DNA of 64,000 nucleotides from Myxocyprinus asiaticus (lineage: Eukaryota; Chordata; Actinopteri; Cypriniformes; Catostomidae), in assembly GCF_019703515.2 (NCBI RefSeq), contig NC_059349.1:28517744-28581743 (forward strand), given 5' to 3'. The notes under the pieces are model-generated. The model was not told the DNA's origin. It saw nothing but the letters and a program-made list of their open reading frames with translations, and ran no database searches. Of the stretch, positions 1 through 11,036 are shown piece after piece. Every line of letters starts with the position of its first letter. Position 1 is the first letter of the stretch. The translations under genes and the position numbers were made by a program.

Positions 1-128
1 GCTTCCTGCGGGAAAGATGTGTTTCTTGAAGAAACACTATATCATATTTCTTACGTTTAAGAAAATAAATAACCTTCCTTCTTTTTATGGGGTGCCCCAA
101 CCCATTCACATTCCACGTGGAGAGAGAC
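1..128 (-). pseudogene. L1-type LINE ORF2, N-terminal endonuclease fragment
   Basis: Read on the minus strand, this edge of the window encodes the start of an APE-type endonuclease. NVNGLGHPIKRRK is followed by a KYDIVFLQETHLSRRK stretch, the usual first two blocks of L1-clade ORF2 (the N of WNVNG and the E of QETH are active-site positions). The rest of ORF2 lies beyond the window edge. The reading frame appears shifted by a small indel just upstream of WNVNG. It lies downstream, on the same strand, of the ORF1 at 2439-3275, so both belong to one L1 copy split by a Tc1 element. Confidence 0.8.
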
Positions 129-506
129 AATCCACTCATATTAACATTTGATATTTTGACATATTAGAAAAATTAGATTGTGTCAAAAATAAAATTATAA
201 TGACCACATTCCGACATTAGTACAACAGTCAAACCCCGAACTTCCCCCAAAACCAAACAAACAGAAAAAAGAAAAATGTGTGCATTAACCCTGCGCACGA
301 CAGCGCCAACCAGCGTCCATCCCAAACTCAAACAGTCCATGTACGCCTACGAGAGCCCCCGCAACAACTTTGCCATCGGATTGCTCAAATCTGGTGCTTC
401 TATACAAAAATTGTGAAACAGAATTACACAACAGAATATAATCTTTAAAACAAATTCCAGCCAATAGGAGGCATAAGCATAAAGAATGTGCAGATTCATC
501 CACATA
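129..506 (-). repeat. L1 inter-ORF spacer, distal part
   Basis: This stretch lies between the ORF2 start and the Tc1 insertion. Bases 447-505 closely match 2259-2325 on the other side of the Tc1, so it is L1 spacer containing internally repeated blocks. No intact reading frame was recognised. Confidence 0.5.
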
Positions 507-2067
507 CAGTTGTGCTCAAAGGTTTGCATACCCTGGCAGAAACTGTGAAATTTTGGCCTTGATTTTTATTTAAGGATAATGATCATATGAAGCCATTTAT
601 TATCACATAGTAGTTTGGCTCCTTTTTAAATCATAATGATAACAGAAATCACCCAAATGGCCCTGATCAAAAGTTTACATACACTTGAATGTTTGGCCTT
701 GTTACAGACACACAAGGTGTGACACACACAGGTTTAAATGGCAATTAAAGGTTAATTTCCCACACCTGTGGCTTTTAAAATTGCAATTAATGTCTGTGTA
801 TAAATAGTCAATGAGTTTGTTAGCTCTCACGTGGATGCACTGAGCCGGCTAGATACTGAGCCATGGTGAGCAGAAAAGAACTGTCAAAAGACCTGCGTAA
901 CAAGGTAATGGAACTTTATAAAGATGGAAAAGGATATAAAAAGACATCCAAATCCTTGAAAATGTCAGTTCGGGGATCTCTTGATACCAAGCCAAGGTCA
1001 GGTAGACCAAGAAAGATTTCAGCCACAACTGCCAGAAGAATTGTTCGGGATACAAAGAAAAACCCACAGGTAACCTCAGGAGAAATACAGGCTGCTCTGG
1101 AAAAAGACGGTGTGGTTGTTTCAAGGAGCACAATACGACGATACTTGAACAAAAATGAGCTGCATGGTCGAATTGCCAGAAAGAAGCCTTTACTGCGCCA
1201 ATGCCACAAAAAAGCCCAGTTACAATATGCCCGACAACATCTTGACACGCCTCTCAGCTTCTGGCACACTGTAATTTGGAGTGACGAGACCAAAATAGAG
1301 ATTTATGGTCACAACCATAAGCGCTATGTTTGGAGAGGGGTCAACAAGGCCTATAGTGAAAAGAATACCATCCCCACTGTGAAGCATGTTGGTGGCTCAC
1401 TGATGTTTTGGGGTGTATGAGCTCTAAAGGCATGGAGAATCTTGTGAAAATTGATGGAAAGATGAATGCAGCATGTTATCAGAAAATACTTGCAGACAAT
1501 TTGCATTCTTTTGCACGAAAGCTGGACATGGGACGCACTTGGACTTTCCAGCAAGACAATGACCCTAAGCCCAAGGCCAAGTTGACCCTCCAGTGGTTAC
1601 AGCAGAAAAAGGTGAAGGTTCTGGAGTGGCCATCACAGTCACCTGACCTTAATATCGTCGAGCCACTCTGGGGAGATCTCAAATGTGCGGTTCATGCAAG
1701 ACGACCAAAGACTTTGTATGACCTGGAGGCATTTTGCCAAGACGAATGGGCAGCTATACCACCCGCAAGAATTTGGGACCTCATAGACAACTATTACAAA
1801 AGACTGCATGCTGTCATTGATGCTAAAGGGGGCAATACACAGTATTAAGAACTAAGGGTATGCAGACTTTTGAACAGGGACATTTAATTTTTTTCTTTGT
1901 TGCCATGTTTTGTTTTATGATTGTGCCATTCTGTTATAACCTACAGTTGAATATGAATCCCATAAGAAATAAAAGAAATGTATTTTGCCTGCTCACTCAT
2001 GTTTTCTTTAAAAATGGTACATAAATTACTAATTCTCCAAGGGTATGCAAACTTTTGAGCACAACTG
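507..2067 (+). mobile_element. Tc1-like transposon, family A, copy 1
   Basis: The ends are inverted repeats (CAGTTGTGCTCAAAGGTTTG on the left, its complement on the right) flanked by TA on both sides, as expected for Tc1/mariner insertion. Length is about 1.56 kb, typical of the superfamily. A second repeat of the motif lies inward of the left end, near 673. The element sits inside an L1 copy. A partial second copy is at 21821-23214. The transposase inside is broken. Confidence 0.92.
863..1848 (+). pseudogene. Tc1-like transposase, frameshifted (family A copy 1)
   Basis: The product would be a DDE transposase moving the element by cut and paste at TA. The frame from 863 runs from MVSRKELSKDL through the paired-type DNA-binding region and the WSDETKIE block (first catalytic Asp) to about 1410. 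There, comparison with copy 2 shows loss of one G in a G run. The frame then resumes through QQDNDPK (second Asp) and SPDLNIVEPLWGDLK (third acidic residue, Glu) to a stop at 1848. Copy 1 also lacks about 31 bases near 968 that copy 2 retains, which removes part of the second helix-turn-helix. No functional protein is expected. Confidence 0.88.
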
Positions 2068-2069
2068 TA

Positions 2070-2438
2070 ACTGTTCCGAAGGTGTGTTCCTCCACAAAAC
2101 AAACTCCAGCCGCTAGGCGGAACCAGCACTAAAAGAAACAAAAAAGGTGCCCAGTTTCCTCGGACAGACAAGTGAATGTTCAGTGAGTCAGGCTCACATG
2201 GCTGTTACATGAGTGGAACAGATGCCCTAATCACGCCAATGTTTTGAAATAAATATTCCACAAAACAAACTCCAATCAATAGGAGGCATAAGCACAAAGA
2301 ACCTGCAGATTCATCCACCAACTGTCCCGAAGGAGTGTTATTCCACAAAACAAGCTCCAGCTGCTAGGTGGAACCAGCACAAAAAGAAACAAAGAAGGTG
2401 CTCAGTTTCCTCAGACAGTTAAGTGAATGTTCAGTGAG
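2070..2438 (-). repeat. L1 inter-ORF spacer with duplicated block
   Basis: Bases 2078-2200 and 2325-2450 are two diverged direct copies of the same block (both contain ACAAAACAA, CTCCAGC and GTTCAGTGAGTCAGG). Between them is a block also present at 447-505. This is the spacer between L1 ORF1 and ORF2 read on the minus strand. Confidence 0.55.
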
Positions 2439-3275
2439 TCAGGCCCACTCGGCTGCATCGAGAGCATCGCACAATGACTTACCCATTGACTTTATGAAGG
2501 ACATCGCTTGCTGTGGGCATGTAAATATTTTACTGCCATCTTTAGGATCTATTCTCAATTTGGCCAGGAACATCAGTGCAAAAGTGACCTTCTGTTGATG
2601 TAAGAGTTTCTTGCATTCCTTGAATTGATCACGTTTCTCTCTTGTCGAATTCGCAAAGTCTGGGAACAAGAAAATGTTGTGGTTCTTCCAAGAAAGCCTT
2701 CCTTTACTCCTCGCCTCGCGTAACATGAGATCTTTATCGGATGATGTAAGAAATTTGGCCAGAATTGATCGGGGCCTGTCTCCCTCAGCGGATCTCCGAG
2801 CCGTAACTCTGTGAGCTCGCTCGATTTCCAGCTTATGGCCTGTTATGTCGAGCAGACTCGGGAAGAGCCCGTCTAGGAATTTCACCATTACTCTGCCTTC
2901 CTCGTCCTCAGGAATTCCAACAATTCGGATGTTATTTCGCCGGTTACGATTCTCAAGATCTTCCAACTTTTCCCAAACACGCTCCAAACCTATCTTGGTC
3001 ACTAGTGGATTAGCAGCTAATTTCCTCTCTGATGACTCCAGGTAATTGATCCATTTCTCAACATCCGACACTCTTGTAACCATCTCAGTGAATTTTGTCT
3101 CCATGGCAGTGATCAATTGATGTATTCACCACATGTTCAACAGTTGACGCTGAATCTCTTTCACTGCACTGTCCAAATTGTGTCCCTGGTCTGCGGCCTT
3201 GTCAGGGGTATCAGTTTGAGCACGTAAATGTCTTTTAATGTCTCCAGAGCCCAAGGATTTTGAATTCTTTGACAT
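2439..3275 (-). pseudogene. L1-type ORF1 (RNA-binding, Transposase_22-like)
   Basis: The encoded protein resembles vertebrate L1 ORF1, the nucleic-acid chaperone that coats L1 RNA. It has an N-terminal Met at 3275, a heptad-rich coiled-coil stretch, then LENRNRRNNIRIVGIPE and a basic RNA-binding region with IERAHRV and RPRSILAKFL, which are hallmark blocks of the family. An in-frame TGA at 3126-3128 interrupts it after about 49 codons, so the longest open part starts near 3116. About 279 codons in total is short to normal for fish L1 ORF1. The L1 5' region continues upstream to about 3415. Confidence 0.88.
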
Positions 3276-3420
3276 ATTGTCTTCCTAGAACAGTCAAGAA
3301 TCAGAGTGTATTGAATCTCACCGGTTTATGACATAAAAAGTATTAAAACTAGCAAAGTGCGCAGAGCTCGCTGTTCACACGTCCGACCCTCTCATGGCAC
3401 CACGTGACTCCTGTCCTGCG
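3276..3420 (-). mobile_element. Probable 5' end of the L1 copy
   Basis: This is the sequence directly upstream of the ORF1 start on the minus strand. It is more GC-rich than the flank and stops where AT-rich unique-looking sequence begins near 3420. The boundary is approximate. Confidence 0.4.
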
Positions 3421-3964
3421 TGAACTTTAATAAATTTGATGATATAAAATATTTTCTTATAATTCCATAAACATTTTTTCTTTAATTATCATCTTATTAC
3501 TGCTTGCATTTACCTAATATGACATAATCTGCGCAAATGCAGATTTCCTTTAGACAGCTACACCTGGTGTTGGCTTTACATGATTCTGAGGTAAATTTGT
3601 TTCCCCTGCCAGGAGCAGAGAGAGGCGGAGAAGCAGAGAGGCAGAGAGGCAGAGAGAGAGAGCCTCTGCCATAACCTGAGAGAAAGAACTCTGAGCCACT
3701 AAACCAAACTTTTTCACTTAAATTTATACATTAGTTCATATATTATTTCATTATATATACTGTATATTACTGTGTATCAGTTACATGTGATTTAAAATAT
3801 TTACATACAATGCATTTGTATATTTGTTTGTTAATTACTGTGTTCTAAATATCCATAGTTTATATCTGTTGATTAATGTTATACACATGTTTCTACTCTG
3901 TTTGATTTGATTATAACTTGTGCTTTGGCAAAATTGTAACATACAATCATGCCAATAAAGCAAT

Positions 3965-3970
<6 letters not shown>
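3421..3970. other. AT-rich intergenic stretch
   Basis: No gene was recognised. A short degenerate AGGCAGAG/AGAG purine tract lies at about 3611-3662. The remainder is AT-rich with TATAT runs. Confidence 0.5.

Positions 3971-4043
<73 letters not shown>
3971..4043. repeat. (GA)n microsatellite
   Basis: About 73 bases of uninterrupted GA dinucleotide repeat lie immediately upstream of a LINE 3' fragment. Confidence 0.97.
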
Positions 4044-4046
<3 letters not shown>

Positions 4047-4915
4047 TTAGGCAAATATCCACAAATTAAAAAAATACATAAACCGGCAATCAAATTCTGG
4101 AAACATCTAAAACTCAGTGACCCCCTCTCATGCCATTATAAAGCCCTACACCAATATTTACCAACCCTCATCACACTGAAGACCTGGACCAGAACAGTAT
4201 TGTTAAACTAATTAGATACAGCCAAATTACAGCACAAATAAAACTACATTATATTACTTATTGGAAAACTCAATGCTATCTGGCCCTAAAAAGAGAATAC
4301 ACCATGGAAGAATATATGTACACAGTCACAGATAAAAAAAACCTGAGAGCCACCTTGACAAGGTTCAGACTCAGTGGACACAACCTCACTAAGTAAAAGA
4401 GCAGACAGGAAAACATGGCTACCACAGGAAGAAAGGTTGTGTCCACACTGTGATCAAAACATTTCCTAACAAATTGCACAAAATACACAGACAACCATTT
4501 AACAAGTGATGAAAAACTGCCCTTCTTATTAGGAGAACACAAGTACTGCTGTGTGATAGCTTCACAACATGTGTCCGTCTGCCATTGAATGAGAGACAGT
4601 GAGTGAACTGACTTGACTCTGTGTTTCAATTATATTTTACTATGGCTCTTTCTTATTGTTTTTTTTTTTTTTTAAGTAACATTTTCTTTTTCCTTTATGT
4701 GCAACTTCATATTTATTATTTAACATTATCCTTTTTACCTTATATGTCAAGTTTACATTGTATATCTTGTCTTTTTTTAATATATTTATTATGTACATTG
4801 TTTTGTCCTGTCTTTGTTTTGCACTGTTTTATTCATATGCTGCTCAGTTGTAAACGCTTTGGCAATACATATGTACAAATATTTGTCATACCAAGAAAGC
4901 ACCTTAAAACTGAAA
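4044..4915 (+). pseudogene. 3' end of a non-LTR retrotransposon ORF2
   Basis: Two frames give a C-terminal LINE signature: KPAIKFWKHLKLSDPLSCHY, then after a frameshift LKREYTMEEYMYTV and NLRATLTRFRLSGHNL. The later region, PFLLGEHKYCC, matches the usual cysteine/histidine tail context of LINE ORF2 proteins, though the Cys pairs are mutated. An AT-rich 3' UTR follows and ends at an AAACTGAAACTGAGA/GATA repeat at about 4908-4950. The clade (Tx1-like or other) cannot be fixed from this fragment. The 5' part is missing, as for a 5'-truncated insertion. Confidence 0.6.
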
Positions 4916-4920
4916 CTGAG

Positions 4921-4928
4921 AGAGATAG

Positions 4929-5007
<79 letters not shown>
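4921..5007. repeat. (GATA)n then (GA)n compound microsatellite
   Basis: Six GATA units pass into about 60 bases of GA repeat. Together with 3971-4043, two GA tracts flank the LINE fragment. Confidence 0.95.
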
Positions 5008-5009
<2 letters not shown>

Positions 5010-5739
5010 AGAGCCAAGATTACTGGTCATTAACGTTAAAGTATCTACCAATACAAAACTTAATTTATAATAATAAAACCAATATTTTTTTTTCTTGCAG
5101 TTGTATAGGCCTACTTCATTATGAACTGAGCTCAACAACAAGCGCTGACTGACTGCATATAAGTCAATGAGGTGCTGACGCATATAGGCAGTTTTTTTTT
5201 CCTCCTAGGATTGATCCAAGTTCAGACAGAGTGCAAATATTTATCGATTTATGAATGAAAAAAGAAAAGATTATGAACACAGAAAGAAACATTCTCCTCA
5301 GAAAAAGATGCTGGTTCTGTGCACAGTCATTGTAGTTTGCTGTAATTAGTTTGTTGCTGTAATAATCAGATAAAGTATAATTTACTGTAATTCATTGCAC
5401 ATAATCTTTAAAGAAAAGTGTCATCATGGATTAAAAAATAAGACAATCTACAATAGAAATATAAATTAACTGACTACAATAACCTCTTATAATTTAATTA
5501 GCCATGTATTGTAATACTAAAGTATGTATGGGATATACAGAAAAAACATGACAACCTTTTTCATTTAATTTATTTATTTCATCATGCTGCTCAGCAGTTC
5601 TGTTATGCCATTAATTGTCCATTCAGCAACATTGATGTTTCAGTTTTCTACCAATAGGTGTCAGTAGGCACTCTGCGTGTAAAGTGATCCTAGAGTGACG
5701 TTGCATTTATATTCAACATATTATTTACATAGTATGCAA
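5008..5739. other. Unannotated AT-rich stretch
   Basis: No recognisable gene or transposon protein on either strand. Contains short poly-T and poly-A runs only. Confidence 0.4.
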
Positions 5740-6065
5740 ATGTGCTATAGAAATAGTACTAGTACCTATTAAGTTTGGGATATCTGTGGGCTAAATAGTT
5801 ACTAGTCATTAAAATTAAGTACAAGTTCTTATATTCTTTAGGACAGTAACATTTAAATAGATACTAGTCACTATTAGAATATGTACTAGTATCTGATGAA
5901 GAAGTACTAGTATCTAATGAATAAGTACTAGTACCTAAAGAATAAGTACTAGTACTTGTTGAATAAGTACTAGTAACTAATGAATAAGTACTAGTATCTA
6001 ATGGAATAGTTACTAGTCACTAAAAAATTAGTACTAGTAACTTACAAGTAAATTACAAGTAAGTT
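5740..6065. repeat. Minisatellite of 21-22 bp units with AGTACTAGTA cores
   Basis: At least eight diverged tandem units of the form GAATAAGTACTAGTA-CTAAT are visible, clearest at 5884-6040. Each unit holds overlapping palindromes AGTACT and ACTAGT, so the array is rich in small self-complementary sites. Unit spacing is 21-22 bases in the middle of the array and looser at the edges. Confidence 0.85.
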
Positions 6066-7020
6066 TTAAGGAATAAATGTCAAAATGGCTTGCCATAGAT
6101 ATTAAAGTGTTCAAAATGCCTTGGTTGTTGTTTGAAAATAACCCGATAGTTAAAGGGATAGTTCATCAAAAAAAAAAAAAAAAAGAACATTCTCTCATCA
6201 CTTACACACCCTCATGCCATCAGATTTTTTTCTTCTGCTGAACACAAACGAAGATTTTTAGAAGAATATTTCAGCACTGTATGTCCATACAATGCTTGTA
6301 ACCAGGGACCACAACTTTGAAGCTAAAAAGCACATAAAGGCAGCATAAAAGTAATCCATATGACTCCAGTGGTTAAATCCATATCTTAAGAAGTGATATG
6401 ATAGGTGTGGGTGAGAAACAGATCAATATTTAAGTCATTTTTTTTTTTTTTTTTTTTACATAAATGCTCCTCCCTGCCCAGTTGGTGTTTGTATGCATGG
6501 AGAATTCGAATTGCCAAAAACAAGGTAAGAAGAACATGGTTGTATTGGACCCCCTCTAGATTGTTCAGGCTTGGTCTTAAAGACACACCCACCTGCTGGC
6601 GATGCCAATCAGAAGATGGAAACACAACCCATGTTTTTTTTGGTGTGTTAAGATCCATGAATTTTGGTTGAAGGTTCAGAGTTTTATGTGTGTTGTATTG
6701 GGCACTCAGATTTCATTTTGCCCCAGACTCTGTATTTTAGGTGATGGGGCGGTCATCAATATAGGGAATAAACACATAAAAAATGGGTCCTAACCAGTGT
6801 TATGACTGGCAGACAAATTGTTTTAAGGGGAATGGAAGTCGGCCATTTCAGGAGGTGCTCCATTCTCAGAGATGGGGATGGTGGCGGCTTTCTAAGAAGG
6901 GTCATCTAGAAGACTGGGTAATTTGGATTCATTTGTTGGGAAATGGGGCAAATATTTGGCATTCGTGAAGGGCTCTCGGGGAGGGGCAGTGGAGAGAGAG
7001 GTATAGTTATTAATGTGCGT

Positions 7021-7021
7021 G

Positions 7022-7071
<50 letters not shown>
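7021..7071. repeat. (TA)n microsatellite, Tc1 target
   Basis: About 45 bases of TA repeat end exactly at the left end of the Tc1 element. TATATATA continues after its right end (about 8659-8667), so the Tc1 inserted inside this TA tract. Confidence 0.9.
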
Positions 7072-7074
<3 letters not shown>

Positions 7075-8654
7075 GTGCATCTCAATAAATTAGAATGTCG
7101 TGGAAAAGTTCATTTATTTCAGTAATTCAACTCAAATTGTGAAACTCGTGTATTAAACAAATTCAATGCACACAGACTGAAGTAGTTTAAGTCTTTGGTT
7201 CTTTTAATTGTGATGATTTTGGCTCACATTTAACAAAAACCCACCAATTCACTATCTCAAAAAATTAGAATATGGTGACATGCCAATCAGCTAATCAACT
7301 CAAAACACCTGCAAAGGTTTCCTGAGCCTTCAAAATGGTCTCTCAGTTTGGTTCACTAGGCTACACAATCATGGGGAAGACTGCTGATCTGACAGTTGTC
7401 CAGAAGACAATCATTGACACCCTTCACAAGGAGGGTAAGCCACAAACATTCATTGCCAAAGAAGCTGGCTGTTCACAGAGTGCTGTATCCAAGCAAGTTA
7501 ACAGAAAGTTGAGTGGAAGGAAAAAGTGTGGAAGAAAAAGATGCACAACCAACCGAGAGAACCGCAGCCTTATGAGGATTGTCAAGCAAAATCGATTCAA
7601 GAATTTGGGTGAACTTCACAAGGAATGGACTGAGGCTGGGGTCAAGGCATCAAGAGCCACCACACACAGATGTGTCAAGGAATTTGGCTACAGTTGTCGT
7701 ATTCCTCTTGTTAAGCCACTCCTGAACCACAGACAACGTCAGAGGCATCTTACCTGGGCTAAGGAGAAGAAGAACTGGACTGTTGCCCAGTGGTCCAAAG
7801 TCCTCTTTTCAGATGAGAGCAAGTTTTGTATTTCATTTGGAAACCAAGGTCCTAGAGTCTGGAGGAAGGGTGGAGAAGCTCATAGCCCAAGTTGCTTGAA
7901 GTCCAGTGTTAAGTTTCCACAGTCTGTGATGATTTGGGGTGCAATGTCATCTGCTGGTGTTGGTCCATTGTGCTTTTTGAAAACCAAAGTCACTGCACCC
8001 AGTTACCAAGAAATTTTGGAGCACTTCATGCTTCCTTCTGCTGACCAGCTTTTTAAAGATGCTGATTTCATTTTCCAGCAGGATTTGGCACCTGCCCACA
8101 CTGCCAAAAGCACCAAAAGTTGGTTAAATGACCATGGTGTTGGTGTGCTTGACTGGCCAGCAAACTCGCCAGACCTGAACCCCATAGAGAATCTATGGGG
8201 TATTGTCAAGAGGAAAATGAGAAACAAGAGACCAAAAAAATGCAGATGAGCTGAAGGCCACTGTCAAAGAAACCTGGGCTTCCATACCACCTCAGCAGTG
8301 CCACAAACTGATCACCTCCATGCCACGCCGAATTGAGGCAGTAATTAAAGCAAAAGGAGCCCCTACCAAGTATTGAGTACATATACAGTAAATGAACATA
8401 CTTTCCAGAAGGCCAACAATTCACTAAAAATGTTTTTTTTATTTTTTATTGGTCTTATGATGTATTCTAATTTGTTGAGATAGTGAATTGGTGGGTTTTT
8501 GTTAAATGTGAGCCAAAATCATCACAATTAAAAGAACCAAAGACTTCAGTCTGTGTGCATTGAATTTATTTAATACACGAGTTTCACAATTTGAGTTGAA
8601 TTACTGAAATTAATGAACTTTTCCACGACATTCTAATTTATTGAGATGCACCTG
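7072..8654 (+). mobile_element. Tc1-like transposon, family B, near intact
   Basis: Starts CAGGTGCATCTCAATAAATT and ends with the complement, with TA on both sides. The terminal inverted repeats are long, about 200 bases (7072-7275 and 8455-8654), and very similar to each other. That indicates recent insertion. It is nested in an L1 end, itself nested in a MITE. Confidence 0.94.
7371..8376 (+). pseudogene. Tc1-like transposase, one-base frameshift (family B)
   Basis: The reading frame is open from 7335, but the family start is more likely MGKTADLTVVQKT at 7371. It has an N-terminal helix-turn-helix (EAGCSQSAVSKQV), a basic KKCGRKR linker, then the DDE catalytic blocks LFSDESKF, FQQDLAPAHTA and SPDLNPIENLWG. 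An A7 run near 8236-8242 appears to carry one extra A. The frame then stops at 8249 instead of continuing through ATVKETWASIPPQQCHKLI to the stop at 8374-8376. Without that base the protein would be about 334 residues, normal for the superfamily. Confidence 0.92.
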
Positions 8655-9239
8655 TATGTATATATATACTCGTGTAACCACAGGAATGTTTGTTGAGGGT
8701 GGGGTTGGGGATTGGGAGGGGGGTAATAGTGGGGGTTAAATGTTGATTCTGTGTATATATGTTTTGCTTTTCTTTGTTTAGTATATTAATCAATAAAAAA
8801 TCTTAATCACAAAAGAAGAAGAATCTATAGGACTAAAATAACTTAAAGGACTTAGAATAGGACTTAAATATTGATCTGTTTCTAACCCACACCTATCAAA
8901 TCACTTCTGAATATATGGATTAAACTACTGGAGTTGTATGGATTACTTTTATGCTGCCTTTATGTGCTTTTGGAGCTTCAAAGTTTTGGTCACCATTCAC
9001 TTGTATTGTACTGACCTACAGAGCTGAAATAATCTTCTAAAAATCTTAATTTTTGTTCAGCAGAAGAAACAAAGTTGTACACATCTGGGATGGCATGAGG
9101 GGGAGTAAATGATAAGAGAATTTTCATTTTTGGGCGAACTTACTCTTATATCTCACACCGGACTATTATAAATTATATTATTATTATTATATTATGTTCT
9201 CTCTTAACAACTGACCATCAACCGACAGCCTGAATGTCA

Positions 9240-9256
9240 ATACAGTACAATACTGT

Positions 9257-9288
<32 letters not shown>

Positions 9289-9602
9289 CTTTTTTTCTTA
9301 TATATTTTAATTTTTAATTTTTATTGAATAATGTGTATCTATATAGTAAAAAAAAAAAAACAAACAAAAAAAAAAACAGCGTATTGTATACTGTACAGTG
9401 TATGTTATTATTTGTATATTGTTGAGTGTAATTATGTGTATAACAGATGTTTAAATTGTATTGTGTTAATTTGATGTTATTGTAAATTGGTATATGTCTC
9501 ATCACTGTCACGACTGCTATGTTGATCGGAACTGCACCCAAGAATTTCACACACCATTGCACTTGTGTATATGGCTGTGTGACAATAAAGTGATTTGATT
9601 TA
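9240..9602 (+). repeat. Possible LINE 3' tail ending in GATTTGATTTAATTT
   Basis: AT-rich sequence ends ATGGCTGTGTGACAATAAAG then TGATTTGATTT, an ending shared with 19480-19670 in this window. It is similar to the 3' tails of fish L2/CR1-type LINEs. No reading frame remains, so the assignment rests on the tail alone. Confidence 0.45.
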
Positions 9603-9617
9603 ATTTATAGAACTGTT

Positions 9618-9819
9618 TAGCCATGACTTCAGTTTGTAGGCGAACCCAAAGTCTAATTCGCCATGGGTTCCCTCTTGATTTTCCTTTGGGTTTTTAGAAT
9701 GAGATTTTTTAACTTATGTGTAAAATAAGGTCTGTGGTAAACATTACTTAAAGATATGTGGACGTTTTGTTCTAAAACATAACACAGTTTCATACCTCAT
9801 ACGTGGATTTGGAAGCCGC

Positions 9820-9854
<35 letters not shown>

Positions 9855-10076
9855 GTATGCAATTCAATATGGCTTCAAAATTCACGTTTGAGGTGTGTAA
9901 TTTATGTTGTAGAACAAAACGTCCAGAAATCTTCATGTTATGTTTACCACAGAGGTTATTTTATTCATAAGTTCAAAAACACCATTATAAATCCCATAGG
10001 AAAATCCCGAGGGAACCCATGACGAATCAGACCTCCGGGTTCGCCTACAAATTGACGTCAAAGTGAACAAATTACT
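9618..10076. repeat. Fold-back (long inverted repeat) element with GT microsatellite in loop
   Basis: Bases 9618-9822 and 9858-10076 are diverged reverse complements of each other over about 200 bases. Shared blocks include TTTGTAGGCGAACCC, CATGGGTTCCCTC, GTGGTAAACAT and GGACGTTTTGTTCTA. The spacer is a (GT)n tract at about 9823-9851. The structure resembles a MITE or fold-back transposon. No protein is encoded. Confidence 0.85.
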
Positions 10077-10469
10077 ACAAATTAACCTCCACGTTTTTAC
10101 CATAGAAGAGAGCGTAACGGTCAACTAGCGCGTTACGACAGTAACCATACGAATGAATGGGGAGAGCCGTAAACTGAAACCTACCTGTCGCAAAATCATC
10201 CGTGAATTTTATCGTAGTAATCTCCACACATAGTTAACTCCAAAAGAATTGTTTAGTGTAAAACATGTTGAAGATTAGCGGACAGGCGGTCAATTCATTA
10301 AGTGATGAACTGTTTCTTTACAAAAGCAGTTTATACAGCATACTGAAGCATCTCCTCCATAGACGGCCATTTAAGAAGAACGGCTTCTTGTCTCCTTCAC
10401 AGTTTACCGGCCATAGAATGTCAATGGGACAGCTGCGTTATGCTATTTTATGCTAACCTTGTAGGCTCT

Positions 10470-10573
10470 ATTTCAGACGGGCTCTGGTTAAGCTCTTCTC
10501 AAGAACCCGGAAATAGTACTTGCCATTTAGGAGGACTGAAGCTGACAGTTTGTGTACATTTCGCCGGTCATTG
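10470..10573 (+). other. Probable impa1 5' untranslated exon
   Basis: A GC-richer stretch ends at TCATTG followed by the strong donor GTAAGAAT at 10574. The next coding exon begins 11614 after a TTTTTCTGTCAG acceptor and carries only 31 bases of 5' UTR, so an upstream non-coding exon is expected here. The 5' end and promoter are not fixed by the sequence. Confidence 0.5.
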
Positions 10574-11035
10574 GTAAGAATTTTGTGTTCTTATTATTTT
10601 TGTTTAGGTTGAACATATATATATATGTGTGTATATGTGTGTGTGTGCGCCTAGAGCATAATGCATTGTTTGCATTAATATTTATCATTAATCACACGGA
10701 ACTATAACCGGTCAAATAATGAAAGTCAAGTATCTAATCTAAAGATGAGGTTGAACCCTGTTATCTGTCATGCATATTATTTTAAGTGGGAGAACTCCAA
10801 CGTGTGATCACAATAGACATGGATTACATGCATATGTAATGTAGTGATTTAAGTAGATTATCAATGAAAAAAAAACTCCAGCCAAAAGTCACCGCTAAAA
10901 TACCATGGTTACTACAGTTATTGTTACTTCTGCAAAATTTGTTAACTTGTATAAGCCACCTCTGTCAAAAACTATTTCAACTAAATGACAGATCCTGACA
11001 GTTTATTACACTGTTTGAAGGAGATATCATATACA

Positions 11036-11036
<1 letters not shown>

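Larger units (their letters stand above)
6535..8818 (+). mobile_element. 5'-truncated L1 3' end (ORF2 C-terminus and 3' UTR), split by Tc1
   Basis: Just inside the MITE, a frame reads RLFRLGLKDTPTCWRCQSED followed by HVFFGVL. This is the L1 ORF2 C-terminal CxxC block. A related frame near 6690-6770 reads CPRLCILGD. The 3' end lies at 8790-8818 with an ATCAATAAAAAATCTTAATC-type poly(A) end. An AAGAAGAA-like motif occurs at both junctions (about 6528 and 8813) and may be a target-site duplication, though it is low complexity. Confidence 0.72.
6150..9152 (+). mobile_element. TTAA-ended MITE interrupted by L1 and Tc1 insertions
   Basis: The left end TTAAAGGGATAGTTCA and the right-end segment around 9118-9140 (TTTTCATTTTTGGGCGAACT) match the termini of an intact 450-bp copy at 13223-13674. 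Internal landmarks (TCTCATCACTTACACACCCTC, GCTCCTCCCTGCCCAG, CTTAAATATTGATCTGTTT) are also shared. The L1 and Tc1 insertions split it. Coding capacity of its own was not seen. Confidence 0.75.

Noticed and set aside
2845..3045. Plus-strand frame opposite the L1 ORF1
   Set aside because: Antisense shadow of the minus-strand ORF1; no signal of its own.
3918..4211. Frame with a long Arg-Glu repeat
   Set aside because: The repeat is the (GA)n tract; only the part after it is kept, as LINE remnant.
4833..5183. Minus-strand Ser-Leu-rich frame that looks membrane-like
   Set aside because: Produced by the GA/GATA microsatellite.
6892..7125. Frames encoding repeated Tyr-Ile
   Set aside because: Translation of the (TA)n microsatellite.
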